A stretch of 64,000 nucleotides of DNA from Micromonospora chaiyaphumensis (GCF_900091435.1 NZ_FMCS01000016.1:1-64000), one strand, 5' to 3'; counted from the stretch's first letter, positions 8,927 to 18,198 are shown. The notes: generated by a model from the sequence alone, not told the origin. Translations and numbers: made by a program.

Positions 8927-10498
8927 ATGACGCAATTCGACCGACGTACCCTGCTCCGCGCCGGCCTGCTCACCGGCGCCGGTGTCGCCGGCGGCGCGCT
9001 GCTCGGCGCGCCCGGCGCGCTCGCCGCCCCCGCCTGGCGGCCGGCCGGGCGGCCGCTGCTCACCCACGGCGTGCAGAGCGGCGACGTGACCGGCGACTCG
9101 GCGCTGGTCTGGACCCGTGCCGACCGGCCCGGCTGCATGCTGGTGGAGGTGAGCCGCCGGCCCGACCTGCGCGGGGCGCGCGTGGTGCGGGGTCCGGTGC
9201 TCGACCCGACGGGCGACTTCACCGGCCGGGTCCGGCTGCGCGGCCTGCCGACGGGGGAGCGGCTGTACTACCGGGTCCGGGTGGAGAGCCTGGACCGGTC
9301 CGGCCTGTGCAGCGAGCCGCTGGCCGGCTCGTTCGCCACGGCACCCGGGCGGCACCAGCGCCGGGACCTGCGGTTCGTCTGGACCGGGGACATCGTCGGG
9401 CAGGGCTGGGGGATCAGCCCCGACTTCGACGGCCTGGCCATCTTCCGGTCGATGCGCGAGCGCCGCCCCGACTTCTACCTGTGCAGCGGCGACACCGTCT
9501 ACGCCGACGGCCCGCTCACCGAGAGCGTCACGCTGCCCGACGGGCGGATCTGGCGCAACCTGGTCACCCCGGAGAAGAGCAAGGTCGCCGAGACCCTGCC
9601 CGAGTACCGCGGGCAGTTCGCGTACAACCTGCTGGACGAGCACCTGCGGGCGTTCGCCGCCGAGGTTCCCCAGGTCAACCAGTGGGACGACCACGAGGTG
9701 TTGAACAACTGGTACCCGGGGGAGATCCTCGACGACGACCGGTACACCGAGCGGCGGGTGGACGTGCTCGCGGCCCGGGCCCGCCAGGCGTTCCACGAGT
9801 GGGTGCCGGCCCCGGCCGACGGGCCGCTCTACCGCAGGCTGTCGTACGGGCCGCTGCTGGACGTGTTCGTCCTCGACATGCGCACGTACAAGGACCCGAA
9901 CGACGGCAACACCTACGCCGACCCGGGGCGCGGCCTGCTCGGGCGGGAGCAGCGGGAGTGGCTGGTCCGCGAGCTGACCCGGTCGCGGGCGACCTGGAAG
10001 GTGATCGCCAACGACCTGCCGATCGGCCTCGTGGTGCCGGACGGCCCGGGCGCGCAGGAGGGCGTGGCGCAGGGCGACCCGGGCGCGCCGGCCGGGCGCG
10101 AGCGGGAGTTCGCCGAGGTGCTGCGGGCCGTGCACCGGGCCGGGGTGACCGGCCTCGTCTTCCTCACGGCCGACGTGCACTACACGGCCGCGCACCACTA
10201 CGACCCGGCCCGGGCGGCCTTCGGGGAGTTCACGCCGTTCTGGGAGTTCGTCTCCGGCCCGGCGCACGCCGGCGCGTTCGGCCCGAACGCCCTGGACGGC
10301 ACCTTCGGCCCGCAGGCCGTCTTCGTGCACGCCCCGCCCCGCGCCAACACCTCCCCGGCCGAGGGTTTCCAGCACTTCGGCGAGGTCGAGATCGACGGCG
10401 AGTCGGCCGCCCTGACGGTGAACCTCCGCGACCGCGCGGGCACCGCCCTCTGGACCACCACCCTCCCGGCCCCCACCCTCCCGGCCCCCACCCGGTAG
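8927..10498 (+). CDS. PhoD-like alkaline phosphatase, Tat-exported
   Basis: A 523-residue secreted phosphodiesterase/phosphatase of the PhoD family, probably scavenging phosphate outside the cell. The N-terminus DRRTLLRAGLLTGAGVAGGA is a twin-arginine signal with cleavage near APGALA-AP. HGVQSGDVTGDSALVWTR starts the small beta domain. The metallophosphatase core carries WTGDIVGQGWG, CSGDTVYADGP, QWDDHEVLNNW and FLTADVHYTAAHHYDP, with the expected Asp, His and Asn metal ligands. GGGAGG lies at 8917-8922, a suitable distance from the ATG. It is single-gene and followed by a perfect palindrome. Confidence 0.93.
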   Translation: MTQFDRRTLLRAGLLTGAGVAGGALLGAPGALAAPAWRPAGRPLLTHGVQSGDVTGDSALVWTRADRPGCMLVEVSRRPDLRGARVVRGPVLDPTGDFTGRVRLRGLPTGERLYYRVRVESLDRSGLCSEPLAGSFATAPGRHQRRDLRFVWTGDIVGQGWGISPDFDGLAIFRSMRERRPDFYLCSGDTVYADGPLTESVTLPDGRIWRNLVTPEKSKVAETLPEYRGQFAYNLLDEHLRAFAAEVPQVNQWDDHEVLNNWYPGEILDDDRYTERRVDVLAARARQAFHEWVPAPADGPLYRRLSYGPLLDVFVLDMRTYKDPNDGNTYADPGRGLLGREQREWLVRELTRSRATWKVIANDLPIGLVVPDGPGAQEGVAQGDPGAPAGREREFAEVLRAVHRAGVTGLVFLTADVHYTAAHHYDPARAAFGEFTPFWEFVSGPAHAGAFGPNALDGTFGPQAVFVHAPPRANTSPAEGFQHFGEVEIDGESAALTVNLRDRAGTALWTTTLPAPTLPAPTR

Positions 10499-10501
10499 GT
10501 C

Positions 10502-10556
10502 GATCATGAGGTTGGCGGCGATGACGATCTCGGATGTCGCCGCCAACCTCATGATC
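10502..10556. repeat. Intergenic palindrome, 20-bp perfect arms
   Basis: GATCATGAGGTTGGCGGCGA (10502-10521) is repeated as its exact complement at 10537-10556 around a 15-base loop. It may terminate the phoD-like transcript. Two other intergenic palindromes in this window (18145-18198 and 48473-48521) also have GATC at or one base inside their outer ends, so this could be a dispersed element. Confidence 0.8.
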
Positions 10557-10600
10557 ACCGGGACGGGCGATAGTCGGGGGCGGGACGGCGGGTGGGTCGA

Positions 10601-10850
10601 GTACGCTTGTGGGCACAGGCGACGACCCGGCCATCACCGGTGAGCCTCCGGAAGAACGGCCGGGTTCCCGGCTCAGTAGAACCGGACGGGACGGCCCGTC
10701 ACAGCCGGCCAACGAGCGGGCGGTCGCACCTCGGCCGCCAAGCGGGGTGGTACCGCGGGCCCAGCCCCGGGCACGCCGGCACGGCGTACCGGGAACGGGT
10801 TCGTCCTCGCAGACCCACACGGACATGTGAGCTGCTGAGGAGAGCGACCC
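10601..10850 (+). promoter_or_regulatory. T-box riboswitch controlling ileS translation
   Basis: The T-box bulge GGTGGTACCGCGG lies at 10746-10758. A short stem I is formed by ACCCGGCC (10625-10632) and GGCCGGGT (10658-10665), with the isoleucine specifier codon ATC directly after the left arm (10633-10635). GACGGG/CCCGTC (10685-10700) could be stem II. Downstream, TCCTCGCAG (10804-10812) pairs with CTGCTGAGGA (10832-10841), which includes the ribosome binding site, so the switch is at translation and not termination. This fits the ultrashort actinobacterial ileS T-boxes. TACGCT at 10601-10606 is the likely -10. Confidence 0.9.
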
Positions 10851-10853
10851 CCG

Positions 10854-13800
10854 ATGGCCTATCCGTTGCACGACCCGACCGCCGCCGGCGTCCCGGCGAG
10901 CCCGGACCTGCCCGCGGTCGAGCGCCGGGTCCTGGAGCACTGGACGGCCGACAAGACCTTCGAGGCGTCCGTGGAGGCCCGCCCCGCCGGCGAGGACGGG
11001 AAGAACGAGTTCGTCTTCTACGACGGCCCGCCCTTCGCCAACGGCCTGCCGCACTACGGCCACCTCTTCACGGGGTACGTCAAGGACGTGGTGCCCCGCT
11101 ACCAGACCATGCGCGGCCGGCACGTCGAGCGCCGGTTCGGCTGGGACTGCCACGGCCTGCCGGCCGAGGTGGTGGCCGAGAAGCAGCTCGGCATCACCAC
11201 CAAGGCGGAGATCCTCGACCTCGGCGTGGCCCGGTTCAACGAGGCCTGCCGCACCTCGGTGCTGGAGTTCACCCAGGACTGGGAGCGGTACGTCACCCGG
11301 CAGGCCCGCTGGGTCGACTTCACCAACGACTACAAGACGCTCGACCTGGACTACATGGAAAGCGTCATGTGGGCCTTCCGCACCCTGCACGACAAGGGGC
11401 TGGTCTACGAGGGCTTCCGGGTGCTGGCGTACTGCTGGCGGTGCGAGACCCCGCTGTCGAACACCGAGACCCGGATGGACGACGTCTACAAGGACCGGCA
11501 CGACCCCACGCTGACCGTGTGGTTCGAGCTGACCGCCGACGACTCGGCCCCCGAGCCGGTGCGCGGCCCGGTGCGGCTCGGCGTCTGGACCACCACGCCG
11601 TGGACCCTGCCGTCGAACCTGGCGCTCGCCGTCGGCCCGGACATCGAGTACGCGGTGCTGGAGCGCGACGGCGACCGCTACCTGGTCGGCGCCGCCCGGC
11701 TCGGCGCGTACGCCAAGGAGCTGGAGGGCTACGAGCAGGTCGGCACCGTGCACGGCCGGGACCTGGTCGGGCGCCGCTACACCCCGCTCTACGACTTCCT
11801 CGTCGACCAGGCCGGCGAGAACGCCTACCAGGTGCTCGGCGCGGAGTTCGTGACCACCGAGGACGGCACCGGGATCGTCCACCTGGCCCCGGCCTTCGGT
11901 GAGGACGACCAGAACACCTGCAACGCGGCCGGCATCCCGACCATCGTCACCGTGGACGACCACACCCGGTTCACCGGGCTGGTCCCGCCCTACCAGGGCG
12001 AGCAGGTCTTCGACGTGAACAAGCCGGTGATCCGGGAGCTGAAGGAGCGGGGGGTGGTGCTGCGGCAGGACACCTACACCCACTCCTACCCGCACTGCTG
12101 GCGCTGCGACACCCCGCTGGTCTACAAGGCGGTGTCCTCCTGGTTCGTGGCCGTGACCCGGTTCAAGGACCGGATGGTCGAGCTCAACCAGCAGATCAAC
12201 TGGACGCCGGGGCACATCAAGGACGGCTCGTTCGGCAAGTGGCTGGCCAACGCCCGCGACTGGTCGATCAGCCGGAACCGGTTCTGGGGCTCGCCGATCC
12301 CGGTGTGGAAGTCCGACGACCCGAACTACCCGCGCGTCGACGTGTACGGCTCGCTGGCCGACCTCGAGCGGGACTTCGGCGTACGCCTGACCGACCTGCA
12401 CCGGCCGGCGGTGGACGACCTGGTCCGCCCCAACCCGGACGACCCGACCGGCAAGTCGATGATGCGCCGGGTCCCCGAGGTGCTGGACTGCTGGTTCGAG
12501 TCCGGCTCGATGCCGTTCGCCCAGGTGCACTACCCGTTCGAGAACCGCGAGTGGTTCGAGCACCACTACCCGGGTGACTTCATCGTCGAGTACATCGGAC
12601 AGACGCGCGGCTGGTTCTACACCATGCACGTGCTGGCCACCGCGCTGTTCGACCGGCCGGCGTTCCGGAACTGCCTGAGCCACGGCATCCTGCTCGGCTC
12701 GGACGGGCGCAAGATGTCCAAGAGCCTGCGCAACTACCCGGACGTCTACCACGTCTTCGACGCGTACGGGTCGGACGCGATGCGCTGGATGCTGATGTCC
12801 TCGCCGGTGCTGCGCGGCGGCGACATGGCGGTCACCGAGACGCTCATCCGCGACGCGGTCCGCCAGGTGCTGCTGCCGCTCTGGAACGTCTGGTACTTCT
12901 TCTCGCTCTACGCCAACGCCGAGGGCTACACGGCGAAGCGCAGCACCGACTCGACGCACCTGCTCGACCGGTACGTGCTGGCGAAGACGAATGAGCTGGT
13001 GTCGACGGTCCAGGGGCAGCTCGACGCGTACGACATCTCGGGCGCCTGCGCCAGCGTGCGGTCCTACCTGGACGCGCTCACCAACTGGTACGTGCGCCGC
13101 TCCCGCGACCGGTTCTGGGCGGGCGACGCCGACGCGTTCGACACGCTCTGGACGGTGCTGGAGACGCTCTGCCGGGTGGTGGCGCCGCTGGCGCCGCTGA
13201 CCGCGGAGGAGATCTGGCGCGGGCTCACCGGCGAGCGGTCGGTGCACCTGACCGACTTCCCGTCGGCGGAGGAGTTCCCGGCCGACCACGAGCTGGTCGC
13301 CGCCATGGACAACGTCCGGGCGGTCGCCTCGGCGGCGCTGTCGCTGCGCAAGGCCAAGGGCCTGCGGGTGCGGCTGCCGCTGTCGAAGCTGACCGTGGCC
13401 TCCCCGGTCGCGGCCCAGCTGCGGCCCTTCGCCGACCTGGTCGCCGACGAGGTCAACGTGAAGGCGGTGGAGTTCACCGACGAGGTGTCCGCGTACTGCC
13501 AGCAGGTGCTGACCGTGGTGCCCCGGGCGCTCGGCCCGCGGGTCGGCAAGGCGGTCCAGCAGGTGATCAAGGCGGTCAAGGCCGGGGAGTGGCAGCTCGT
13601 GGAGGGCGCCCCCGTCGCCGCCGGCATCACCCTGGCCGAGGGCGAGTACGAGCTGCGCCTGGTCGCCGCCGACGCCGAACACTCCGCGCCGCTGCCCGGC
13701 GGGGAGGGCGTGGTCGTGCTGGACACCGAGGTCACCCCGGAGCTGGCCGCCGAGGGGCTGGCCCGGGACGTGGTCCGGGTCGTGCAGCAGGCCCGCCGGG

Positions 13801-14000
13801 ACGCCGACCTGGACGTCTCGGACCGGATCGTGGTGGCCGTCTCCGCCTCGGAGGAGGTGCGCGCGGCGGTCGCCGCGTACACCGACTTCGTGGCCCGGGA
13901 GGTGCTGGCCGACACGGTCGACTTCACCGAGGGCGTCGACGGCTTCGCCGGCGAGGTCGGCGAGGGCGAGCGGGTGACGGTGGCCGTCCGGCGGGTATGA
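10854..14000 (+). CDS. ileS: Isoleucyl-tRNA synthetase, type 2 (eukaryote-like)
   Basis: Charges tRNA-Ile with isoleucine. At 1048 residues it is longer than type 1 IleRS and has the type 2 sequence around GLVYEGFRVLAYCWRCETP. The HIGH motif is HYGH (67-70) and KMSKS is at 620-624. The editing domain follows the GVWTTTPWTLPSNLAL motif. Type 2 enzymes are often little affected by mupirocin; that is family knowledge, not something seen here. ATG follows GAGGAGA at a suitable distance, and that site is sequestered by the T-box leader. A hairpin terminator follows. Confidence 0.97.
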   Translation: MAYPLHDPTAAGVPASPDLPAVERRVLEHWTADKTFEASVEARPAGEDGKNEFVFYDGPPFANGLPHYGHLFTGYVKDVVPRYQTMRGRHVERRFGWDCHGLPAEVVAEKQLGITTKAEILDLGVARFNEACRTSVLEFTQDWERYVTRQARWVDFTNDYKTLDLDYMESVMWAFRTLHDKGLVYEGFRVLAYCWRCETPLSNTETRMDDVYKDRHDPTLTVWFELTADDSAPEPVRGPVRLGVWTTTPWTLPSNLALAVGPDIEYAVLERDGDRYLVGAARLGAYAKELEGYEQVGTVHGRDLVGRRYTPLYDFLVDQAGENAYQVLGAEFVTTEDGTGIVHLAPAFGEDDQNTCNAAGIPTIVTVDDHTRFTGLVPPYQGEQVFDVNKPVIRELKERGVVLRQDTYTHSYPHCWRCDTPLVYKAVSSWFVAVTRFKDRMVELNQQINWTPGHIKDGSFGKWLANARDWSISRNRFWGSPIPVWKSDDPNYPRVDVYGSLADLERDFGVRLTDLHRPAVDDLVRPNPDDPTGKSMMRRVPEVLDCWFESGSMPFAQVHYPFENREWFEHHYPGDFIVEYIGQTRGWFYTMHVLATALFDRPAFRNCLSHGILLGSDGRKMSKSLRNYPDVYHVFDAYGSDAMRWMLMSSPVLRGGDMAVTETLIRDAVRQVLLPLWNVWYFFSLYANAEGYTAKRSTDSTHLLDRYVLAKTNELVSTVQGQLDAYDISGACASVRSYLDALTNWYVRRSRDRFWAGDADAFDTLWTVLETLCRVVAPLAPLTAEEIWRGLTGERSVHLTDFPSAEEFPADHELVAAMDNVRAVASAALSLRKAKGLRVRLPLSKLTVASPVAAQLRPFADLVADEVNVKAVEFTDEVSAYCQQVLTVVPRALGPRVGKAVQQVIKAVKAGEWQLVEGAPVAAGITLAEGEYELRLVAADAEHSAPLPGGEGVVVLDTEVTPELAAEGLARDVVRVVQQARRDADLDVSDRIVVAVSASEEVRAAVAAYTDFVAREVLADTVDFTEGVDGFAGEVGEGERVTVAVRRV

Positions 14001-14010
14001 GGTCGTGGCA

Positions 14011-14038
14011 GGTCCGGCGGCGTCCGCGCCGCCGGACC
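14011..14038 (+). terminator. ileS terminator
   Basis: GGTCCGGCGGC (14011-14021) pairs perfectly with GCCGCCGGACC (14028-14038) around a six-base loop, starting ten bases after the ileS stop. There is no T run. Confidence 0.75.
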
Positions 14039-14129
14039 ACCCCGCGGACGGCTGACCACCCGATCCGCCGGATGCGGACCCGTCCGCTACCGTGACAGCG
14101 CCTGTTCACGTACGACCGCCGGAGGACCC

Positions 14130-14819
14130 GTGCCCCTGCTCTACACCATCGGCAAGCTCACCGTGGCGCCCACGCTGCGGTTGGCCTTCCGTCCGCACGT
14201 GGAGGGGTTGGAGCACATCCCGGCGACCGGCGGCGCGATCTTCGCGGGCAACCATCTCTCCGTCGCCGACGAGCTGCTGCTCGGCACCGTGGTGCCCCGG
14301 CACCTGGCCTTCTGGGCCAAGTCGGAGTATTTCAAGGGCACCGGCGTGAAGGGCGCCTTCTCCAAGTTCGTGCTGACCGGGCTGGGCGCCATCCCGGTCG
14401 AGCGGGCCGGCGGGCGGGCGGCGCTGTCCGCGTTCGACGCCGCCATCCCGGTGCTCAAGGCCGGCGACCTGGTGGCCGTCTACCCGGAGGGCACGCGCTC
14501 GCCGGACGGCCGGCTCTACCGGGGGCGCACCGGGGCGGCCCGGCTGGCGGTGGCGGCCGGCGTGCCGATCATCCCGGTGGGCGTGACGGGCACCGACAAG
14601 GCGCAGCCCATCGGCACGCGGGTGCCCCGGCCGGGCCGGGCGCAGATCACCATCCGGTTCGGCAAGCCGCTGGACTTCACCGGCCGGTCGGACGACCGCA
14701 CGTCGCTGCGGGAGATGACCGACGAGATGATGGCCGAGATCCAGAAGCTCACGGGCCAGGAGTACGTGCCGCGCTACGCCCCCAAGCGCGCCGAGCCCAC
14801 GGCCGACCCGTCCGCCTGA
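14130..14819 (+). CDS. 1-acyl-glycerol-3-phosphate acyltransferase (PlsC family)
   Basis: Transfers an acyl chain to lysophosphatidic acid to give phosphatidic acid, at the inner face of the membrane. The 229 residues show the acyltransferase motifs in order: NHLSVAD (41-47, catalytic His42 and Asp47), the GAIPVER block, YPEGTRS (118-124) and VPIIPVGVTG. The GTG start is preceded by GGAGGA. A TACCGT hexamer about 35 bases upstream is a possible -10. The gene is monocistronic and convergent with the photolyase gene. Confidence 0.93.
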   Translation: MPLLYTIGKLTVAPTLRLAFRPHVEGLEHIPATGGAIFAGNHLSVADELLLGTVVPRHLAFWAKSEYFKGTGVKGAFSKFVLTGLGAIPVERAGGRAALSAFDAAIPVLKAGDLVAVYPEGTRSPDGRLYRGRTGAARLAVAAGVPIIPVGVTGTDKAQPIGTRVPRPGRAQITIRFGKPLDFTGRSDDRTSLREMTDEMMAEIQKLTGQEYVPRYAPKRAEPTADPSA

Positions 14820-14823
14820 GGCG

Positions 14824-16293
14824 TCACGGCGGGTCGTTGCCGCGCCGCCGCTCCTGGGCGACCACCGCGTCCAGGTCACCGAGGAGCGCGAGCTGCTTCA
14901 TGGCCCGCGCCATCCGGGCGTTGGCCGGGATCCGGCCGCGGTTGCCGGCCAGGAATGCCCAGTAGCCGGCGGTGAAGGGGCAGGCGTCCGCGCCGAGCCG
15001 CTGGCGCGGGTCGTAGCGGCAGCCGCCGCAGTAGTCGCTCATCCGGTTGATGTACGAGCCGCCGGCCACGTACGGCTTCGTGGTCATCCGGCCCAGGTCG
15101 GCGTACTGGCTCATGCCGACCACGTTGCCGGTCATCACCCAGTCGTAGCCGTCCACGAAGCGGGTGTGGAACCACTCGACCAGCTCGGACGGGCGCCAGC
15201 CGCGCTGGAGGGCGTAGTTGCCGAGCACCATGAGCCGCGGGACGTGGTGCACCCAGCCCCGGTCGCGGACGCCGGTGAGCACGTCGGCGAGGCAGCGCGC
15301 CTCGACCGCCTCGGTGTCCAGGTCGCGCCACCACTCCGGCAGGGACCCGCGGGCACCCAGCGCGTTGCTGTCCCGCCAGCCCTGCTCGAAGTACCAGTAG
15401 GTGTGCCAGATGTAGTCCCGCCAGCCCAGCACCTGCCGGACGAAGCCCTCCACCGCCGCCAGCGGCGCCTCCTGCCGCCGGTACGCCCCCTCGGCGCCCC
15501 GGACCGCCTCCACCGGGTCCAGCAGGCCCAGGTTGAACGAGGACGACAGCACGCTGTGCGCCAGCCACGGGTCGGTGGAGAGCATGGCCTCCTCGTACCG
15601 GCCGAACGCGGCGAGCCGGTGCCGGAGGAAGTGCCGCAGCCGGGACCGGGCCTCGCCGACGGTGGCCGGGAAGCGGCGCGGCCCGTCCCGCCCGGCGAAC
15701 CGGATGCCCTCCCGCGCCCAGCGGTCCAGGTCGGCCCGGACCTCCGCGTCGATGTCGTCCTCCTTCGGCATCGGCGGGGCCGGGACGCCGAGCCGGCCGT
15801 CCTTCGGTGGCGGCTCGCGGTTCTCGGCGTCGAAGCTCCACCGGCCGCCGGCCGGCTCGCGGCCGTCCAGCAGCACCCCGTGGTGCTCCCGGGCGAACCG
15901 GTAGAACGCCTCCATCCGCAGCGCGCCGCGCCGGCCGTCGGCCCAGTCGGCGAAGTCGGCCATGCTCGTCACGTAGCCGCGCGCCGGCAGCACGGTCACC
16001 CCGTCCAGGTTCCGGACGAACTCCAGCGCCCGCCGCGAGGTGGGGTGGCACACCTCCAGCGGCTCGCGGACCTGCCTGAGCGCCTGCCCGTACGTCTCGC
16101 CGCGCAGGAAGATCGCATGGTCGCCCAGCTCGGCGGCGCGGTGCCGGAGCGCGGAGAGGATCAGGTGGGCCTTCTGCCGGTGGTAGACCCGCCGCCGGAA
16201 GACCGCCTTGGACTCGATGAGGAGAACCGGCTGCTTCCGCTCGTCGAGGAAGTGCGGCCCCAGCTGGTCAGCGAAGAGCCAACGCCGCGACAT
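14824..16293 (-). CDS. FeS-type cryptochrome/photolyase (prokaryotic (6-4) photolyase group)
   Basis: Light-dependent DNA repair flavoprotein of the FeS-BCP/CryPro group (DUF523-like N-terminal half). At 489 residues it has the usual length. WLFADQLGPHFL is the typical N-terminus. The C-terminal half contains the FAD-binding helices and LGWRDYIWHTYW. Four cysteines in the places expected for the 4Fe-4S cluster are visible: one in RCLADVL, CGGC near residue 412, and one in ACPF. Substrate ((6-4) photoproduct) is inferred from the family. The gene lies 88 bases after the upstream proline-rich gene and has its own possible -10 (TAGGGT). Confidence 0.92.
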   Translation of the reverse strand: MSRRWLFADQLGPHFLDERKQPVLLIESKAVFRRRVYHRQKAHLILSALRHRAAELGDHAIFLRGETYGQALRQVREPLEVCHPTSRRALEFVRNLDGVTVLPARGYVTSMADFADWADGRRGALRMEAFYRFAREHHGVLLDGREPAGGRWSFDAENREPPPKDGRLGVPAPPMPKEDDIDAEVRADLDRWAREGIRFAGRDGPRRFPATVGEARSRLRHFLRHRLAAFGRYEEAMLSTDPWLAHSVLSSSFNLGLLDPVEAVRGAEGAYRRQEAPLAAVEGFVRQVLGWRDYIWHTYWYFEQGWRDSNALGARGSLPEWWRDLDTEAVEARCLADVLTGVRDRGWVHHVPRLMVLGNYALQRGWRPSELVEWFHTRFVDGYDWVMTGNVVGMSQYADLGRMTTKPYVAGGSYINRMSDYCGGCRYDPRQRLGADACPFTAGYWAFLAGNRGRIPANARMARAMKQLALLGDLDAVVAQERRRGNDPP

Positions 16294-16351
16294 GTCCTGA
16301 TTGTCACCCCTAGGACCGATCCGGCCCGGGAGGAAGGCGGAACCTTTACGT

Positions 16352-16369
16352 GTTCGATACGTTGCGAAC
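16352..16369. promoter_or_regulatory. Inverted repeat upstream of the photolyase gene
   Basis: GTTCG-N8-CGAAC is centred about 67 bases before the photolyase start codon, in an otherwise A/T-enriched stretch. It could be an operator for a dimeric regulator, such as a light-responsive MerR/LitR-type repressor, but no such gene is in the window and the regulator is unknown. Confidence 0.35.
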
Positions 16370-16381
16370 GGTGACGATCAC

Positions 16382-18037
16382 TCAGGACTGCTGGGGGGTC
16401 ACCACCTGTCGGCGCAGGTCGTCCAGCAGTCGGCCGCTGTCCTCCACGGACAGTCGGGTGAAGACGCCGGTGGCCAGGCTGCCGTGGTCGACCGAGGTGC
16501 ACACCACCACCGTGTCGCCGTCGGACCGGCCCACGGCACAGCGCTCGTACCGGCCCCGGACCCCGGTCTCCACCGGCACCGACGGCTTGAGCGCGTACCG
16601 GTCGGTGAGGCGGTCCAGCTCGGCCTGCGCGTCCGACTCCGGGCTCAACCGGAACCCCGTCCCGCCGAACAGGGTCACCCGCTTGCCGTCGCCCGTCGTG
16701 TAGATGCCGGCGAAGGTGTCCTCGGCGAGCAGGTGCGCCTGGCGTACCTGCTGCTTCAGCTCCGCGGCGGCGGCCTGGCTGCCCTCGTCCTGGCGCAGCC
16801 GCAGCGAGCCGAGCTGGTCGGGCATGCTCGCCGTCGCCGGGTACTGGGCGGAGAGCGGCTGGGCCCACCAGAGCGGCACGCCGCAGCAGCAGGCGACGCT
16901 GAGCAGCAGCACCCAGGGCCAGCGGCGCCGGCGGCGGACCGGCACGGCCACGTACCCCTTGGGTGGCCCCCAACCCGGCGGCGCGGTCACCGGCGGCGGG
17001 TTCTTCTTCCCCCGGCGCTGCTTCGGCGGCGCGGGCGGCGAGACCGGCCGGGCCGGGTTCGGGCTGACCGGCGGCGGGTTGACCGGCGGCGCGGCGGCCA
17101 CCGGCGGGGCGGGGTGGTGCGGGACGTGCGCCGGCGGCGGCTGCGGCACCGGGTACGGCGACGTGTAGGGCAGCGTCGGCGGCAGCGCCGGGAAGTCGGC
17201 GGAGTGCAGGTCCCAACCGGTCGTGTCCACGCCTGCCCACGGGTCGACCGGGACCTGGTGCTCCGGCGAGTCGACCGGCGGCACCGGGGTGGGTTCGGCC
17301 GACTCGCCCCAGGCGCGCTTGCGCGGCGGTGGGGGCGGGACCGCGGCGGAACCGCTCCAGCGCGGCGCGGGCGGGGTCTCGACGCGGGTGCGGCTCCCGG
17401 CGTCCTCGACCTTCGTGGGGTCGGGGTGTCGCTCCACGCGGGTGGCGTCGGGGCGGGGCGTGACCCTGGCGGAGCCGGCGGCGCGGGCCGGGCCGGGCAC
17501 GGCGGCGGAACCGCGGGCAGGGGCCGGCGAGATCGGGGTGGGGTCGGGGTCCGCGGGCCGGGCCTGTTCGGCGGTGTCGGCGTCGGCCCCCGGCGCGGCC
17601 TGGGCGTCGGGTTGAGCCTCCGGGGCCGGCTCGGCTCCGGTTGTCGGTGCCGCCTCGTCGGCCTGTCCGTCGGGGTCGGCCTGCACGGCAGGTTCCGGCT
17701 GCCCGGCCTCCGCGGCCTGCGGGGTGGGCTCGCCCTGCGGCGTGGCCTCCGCCTGCGCGGCCTCGATCTGCGGGGTGGGCTCGCCCTCCCGGGCGGCCTC
17801 GGTCCGTGGGGCCGGCTGCGGGTCGGGTGCGGCGCTCCCGGCCTCGGCGTCCGGCGTGGCGGACTCCAGCGGCGCGGACTCCGGCGCGGACGCCGCCTCC
17901 GTCGTGCTCGGGAGCGCGGCGTCGGCCTGCGACGGACCGTCGGCGGGTGGCCCGGCGACCACCGGATCCCCGTTCCGGCCGGTGGCCGGCGTGCCCCCGT
18001 CGGCCGGCCGGTCCGCCCCCGGCTGCGGCTGCGACAT
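16382..18037 (-). CDS. Proline/alanine-rich membrane protein with paralogous C-terminal domain
   Basis: A 551-residue protein. Residues 1 to about 390 are a low-complexity, probably disordered cytoplasmic region dominated by P, A, E and T. A basic RRRRR patch and a single transmembrane helix (about 392-415, containing CCC) follow. The last 140 residues form an extracytoplasmic domain that ends with VCTSVDHGSLATGVFTRL and an ED-S motif, as in the smaller protein at 319-996. Function is unknown. ATG at 18037 follows GAGGAGA. The disordered tail suggests a scaffold or cell-envelope role, but that is speculation. Confidence 0.8.
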   Translation of the reverse strand: MSQPQPGADRPADGGTPATGRNGDPVVAGPPADGPSQADAALPSTTEAASAPESAPLESATPDAEAGSAAPDPQPAPRTEAAREGEPTPQIEAAQAEATPQGEPTPQAAEAGQPEPAVQADPDGQADEAAPTTGAEPAPEAQPDAQAAPGADADTAEQARPADPDPTPISPAPARGSAAVPGPARAAGSARVTPRPDATRVERHPDPTKVEDAGSRTRVETPPAPRWSGSAAVPPPPPRKRAWGESAEPTPVPPVDSPEHQVPVDPWAGVDTTGWDLHSADFPALPPTLPYTSPYPVPQPPPAHVPHHPAPPVAAAPPVNPPPVSPNPARPVSPPAPPKQRRGKKNPPPVTAPPGWGPPKGYVAVPVRRRRRWPWVLLLSVACCCGVPLWWAQPLSAQYPATASMPDQLGSLRLRQDEGSQAAAAELKQQVRQAHLLAEDTFAGIYTTGDGKRVTLFGGTGFRLSPESDAQAELDRLTDRYALKPSVPVETGVRGRYERCAVGRSDGDTVVVCTSVDHGSLATGVFTRLSVEDSGRLLDDLRRQVVTPQQS

Positions 18038-18144
18038 CGCGGCAATCTCCTCTCGCGCCCGTAGCGAGGTTAGTACCGCCCCGCCACCCCCGACGAATCC
18101 GCCGACACCACCCAGGTGGGCCCGGTCCCGCCCGCCCGCTCGTC

Positions 18145-18198
18145 GATCAAGATGTCTGCGTCGGGATCGGCCCGGATCCCGGCGCAAACTTCTTGATC
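18145..18198. repeat. Intergenic palindrome, 24-bp imperfect arms
   Basis: The arms 18145-18168 and 18175-18198 are complementary with three differences, separated by GGCCCG. Both outer ends are GATCAAGA/TCTTGATC. It lies in the 221-base gap between the divergent genes at 18037 and 18259. It has the same plan as the palindrome at 10502-10556. Confidence 0.75.

Noticed and set aside
10230..13682. Long minus-strand open frame opposite ileS
   Set aside because: Antisense of a certain gene, with V/G/R/H-biased composition and no recognisable motif.
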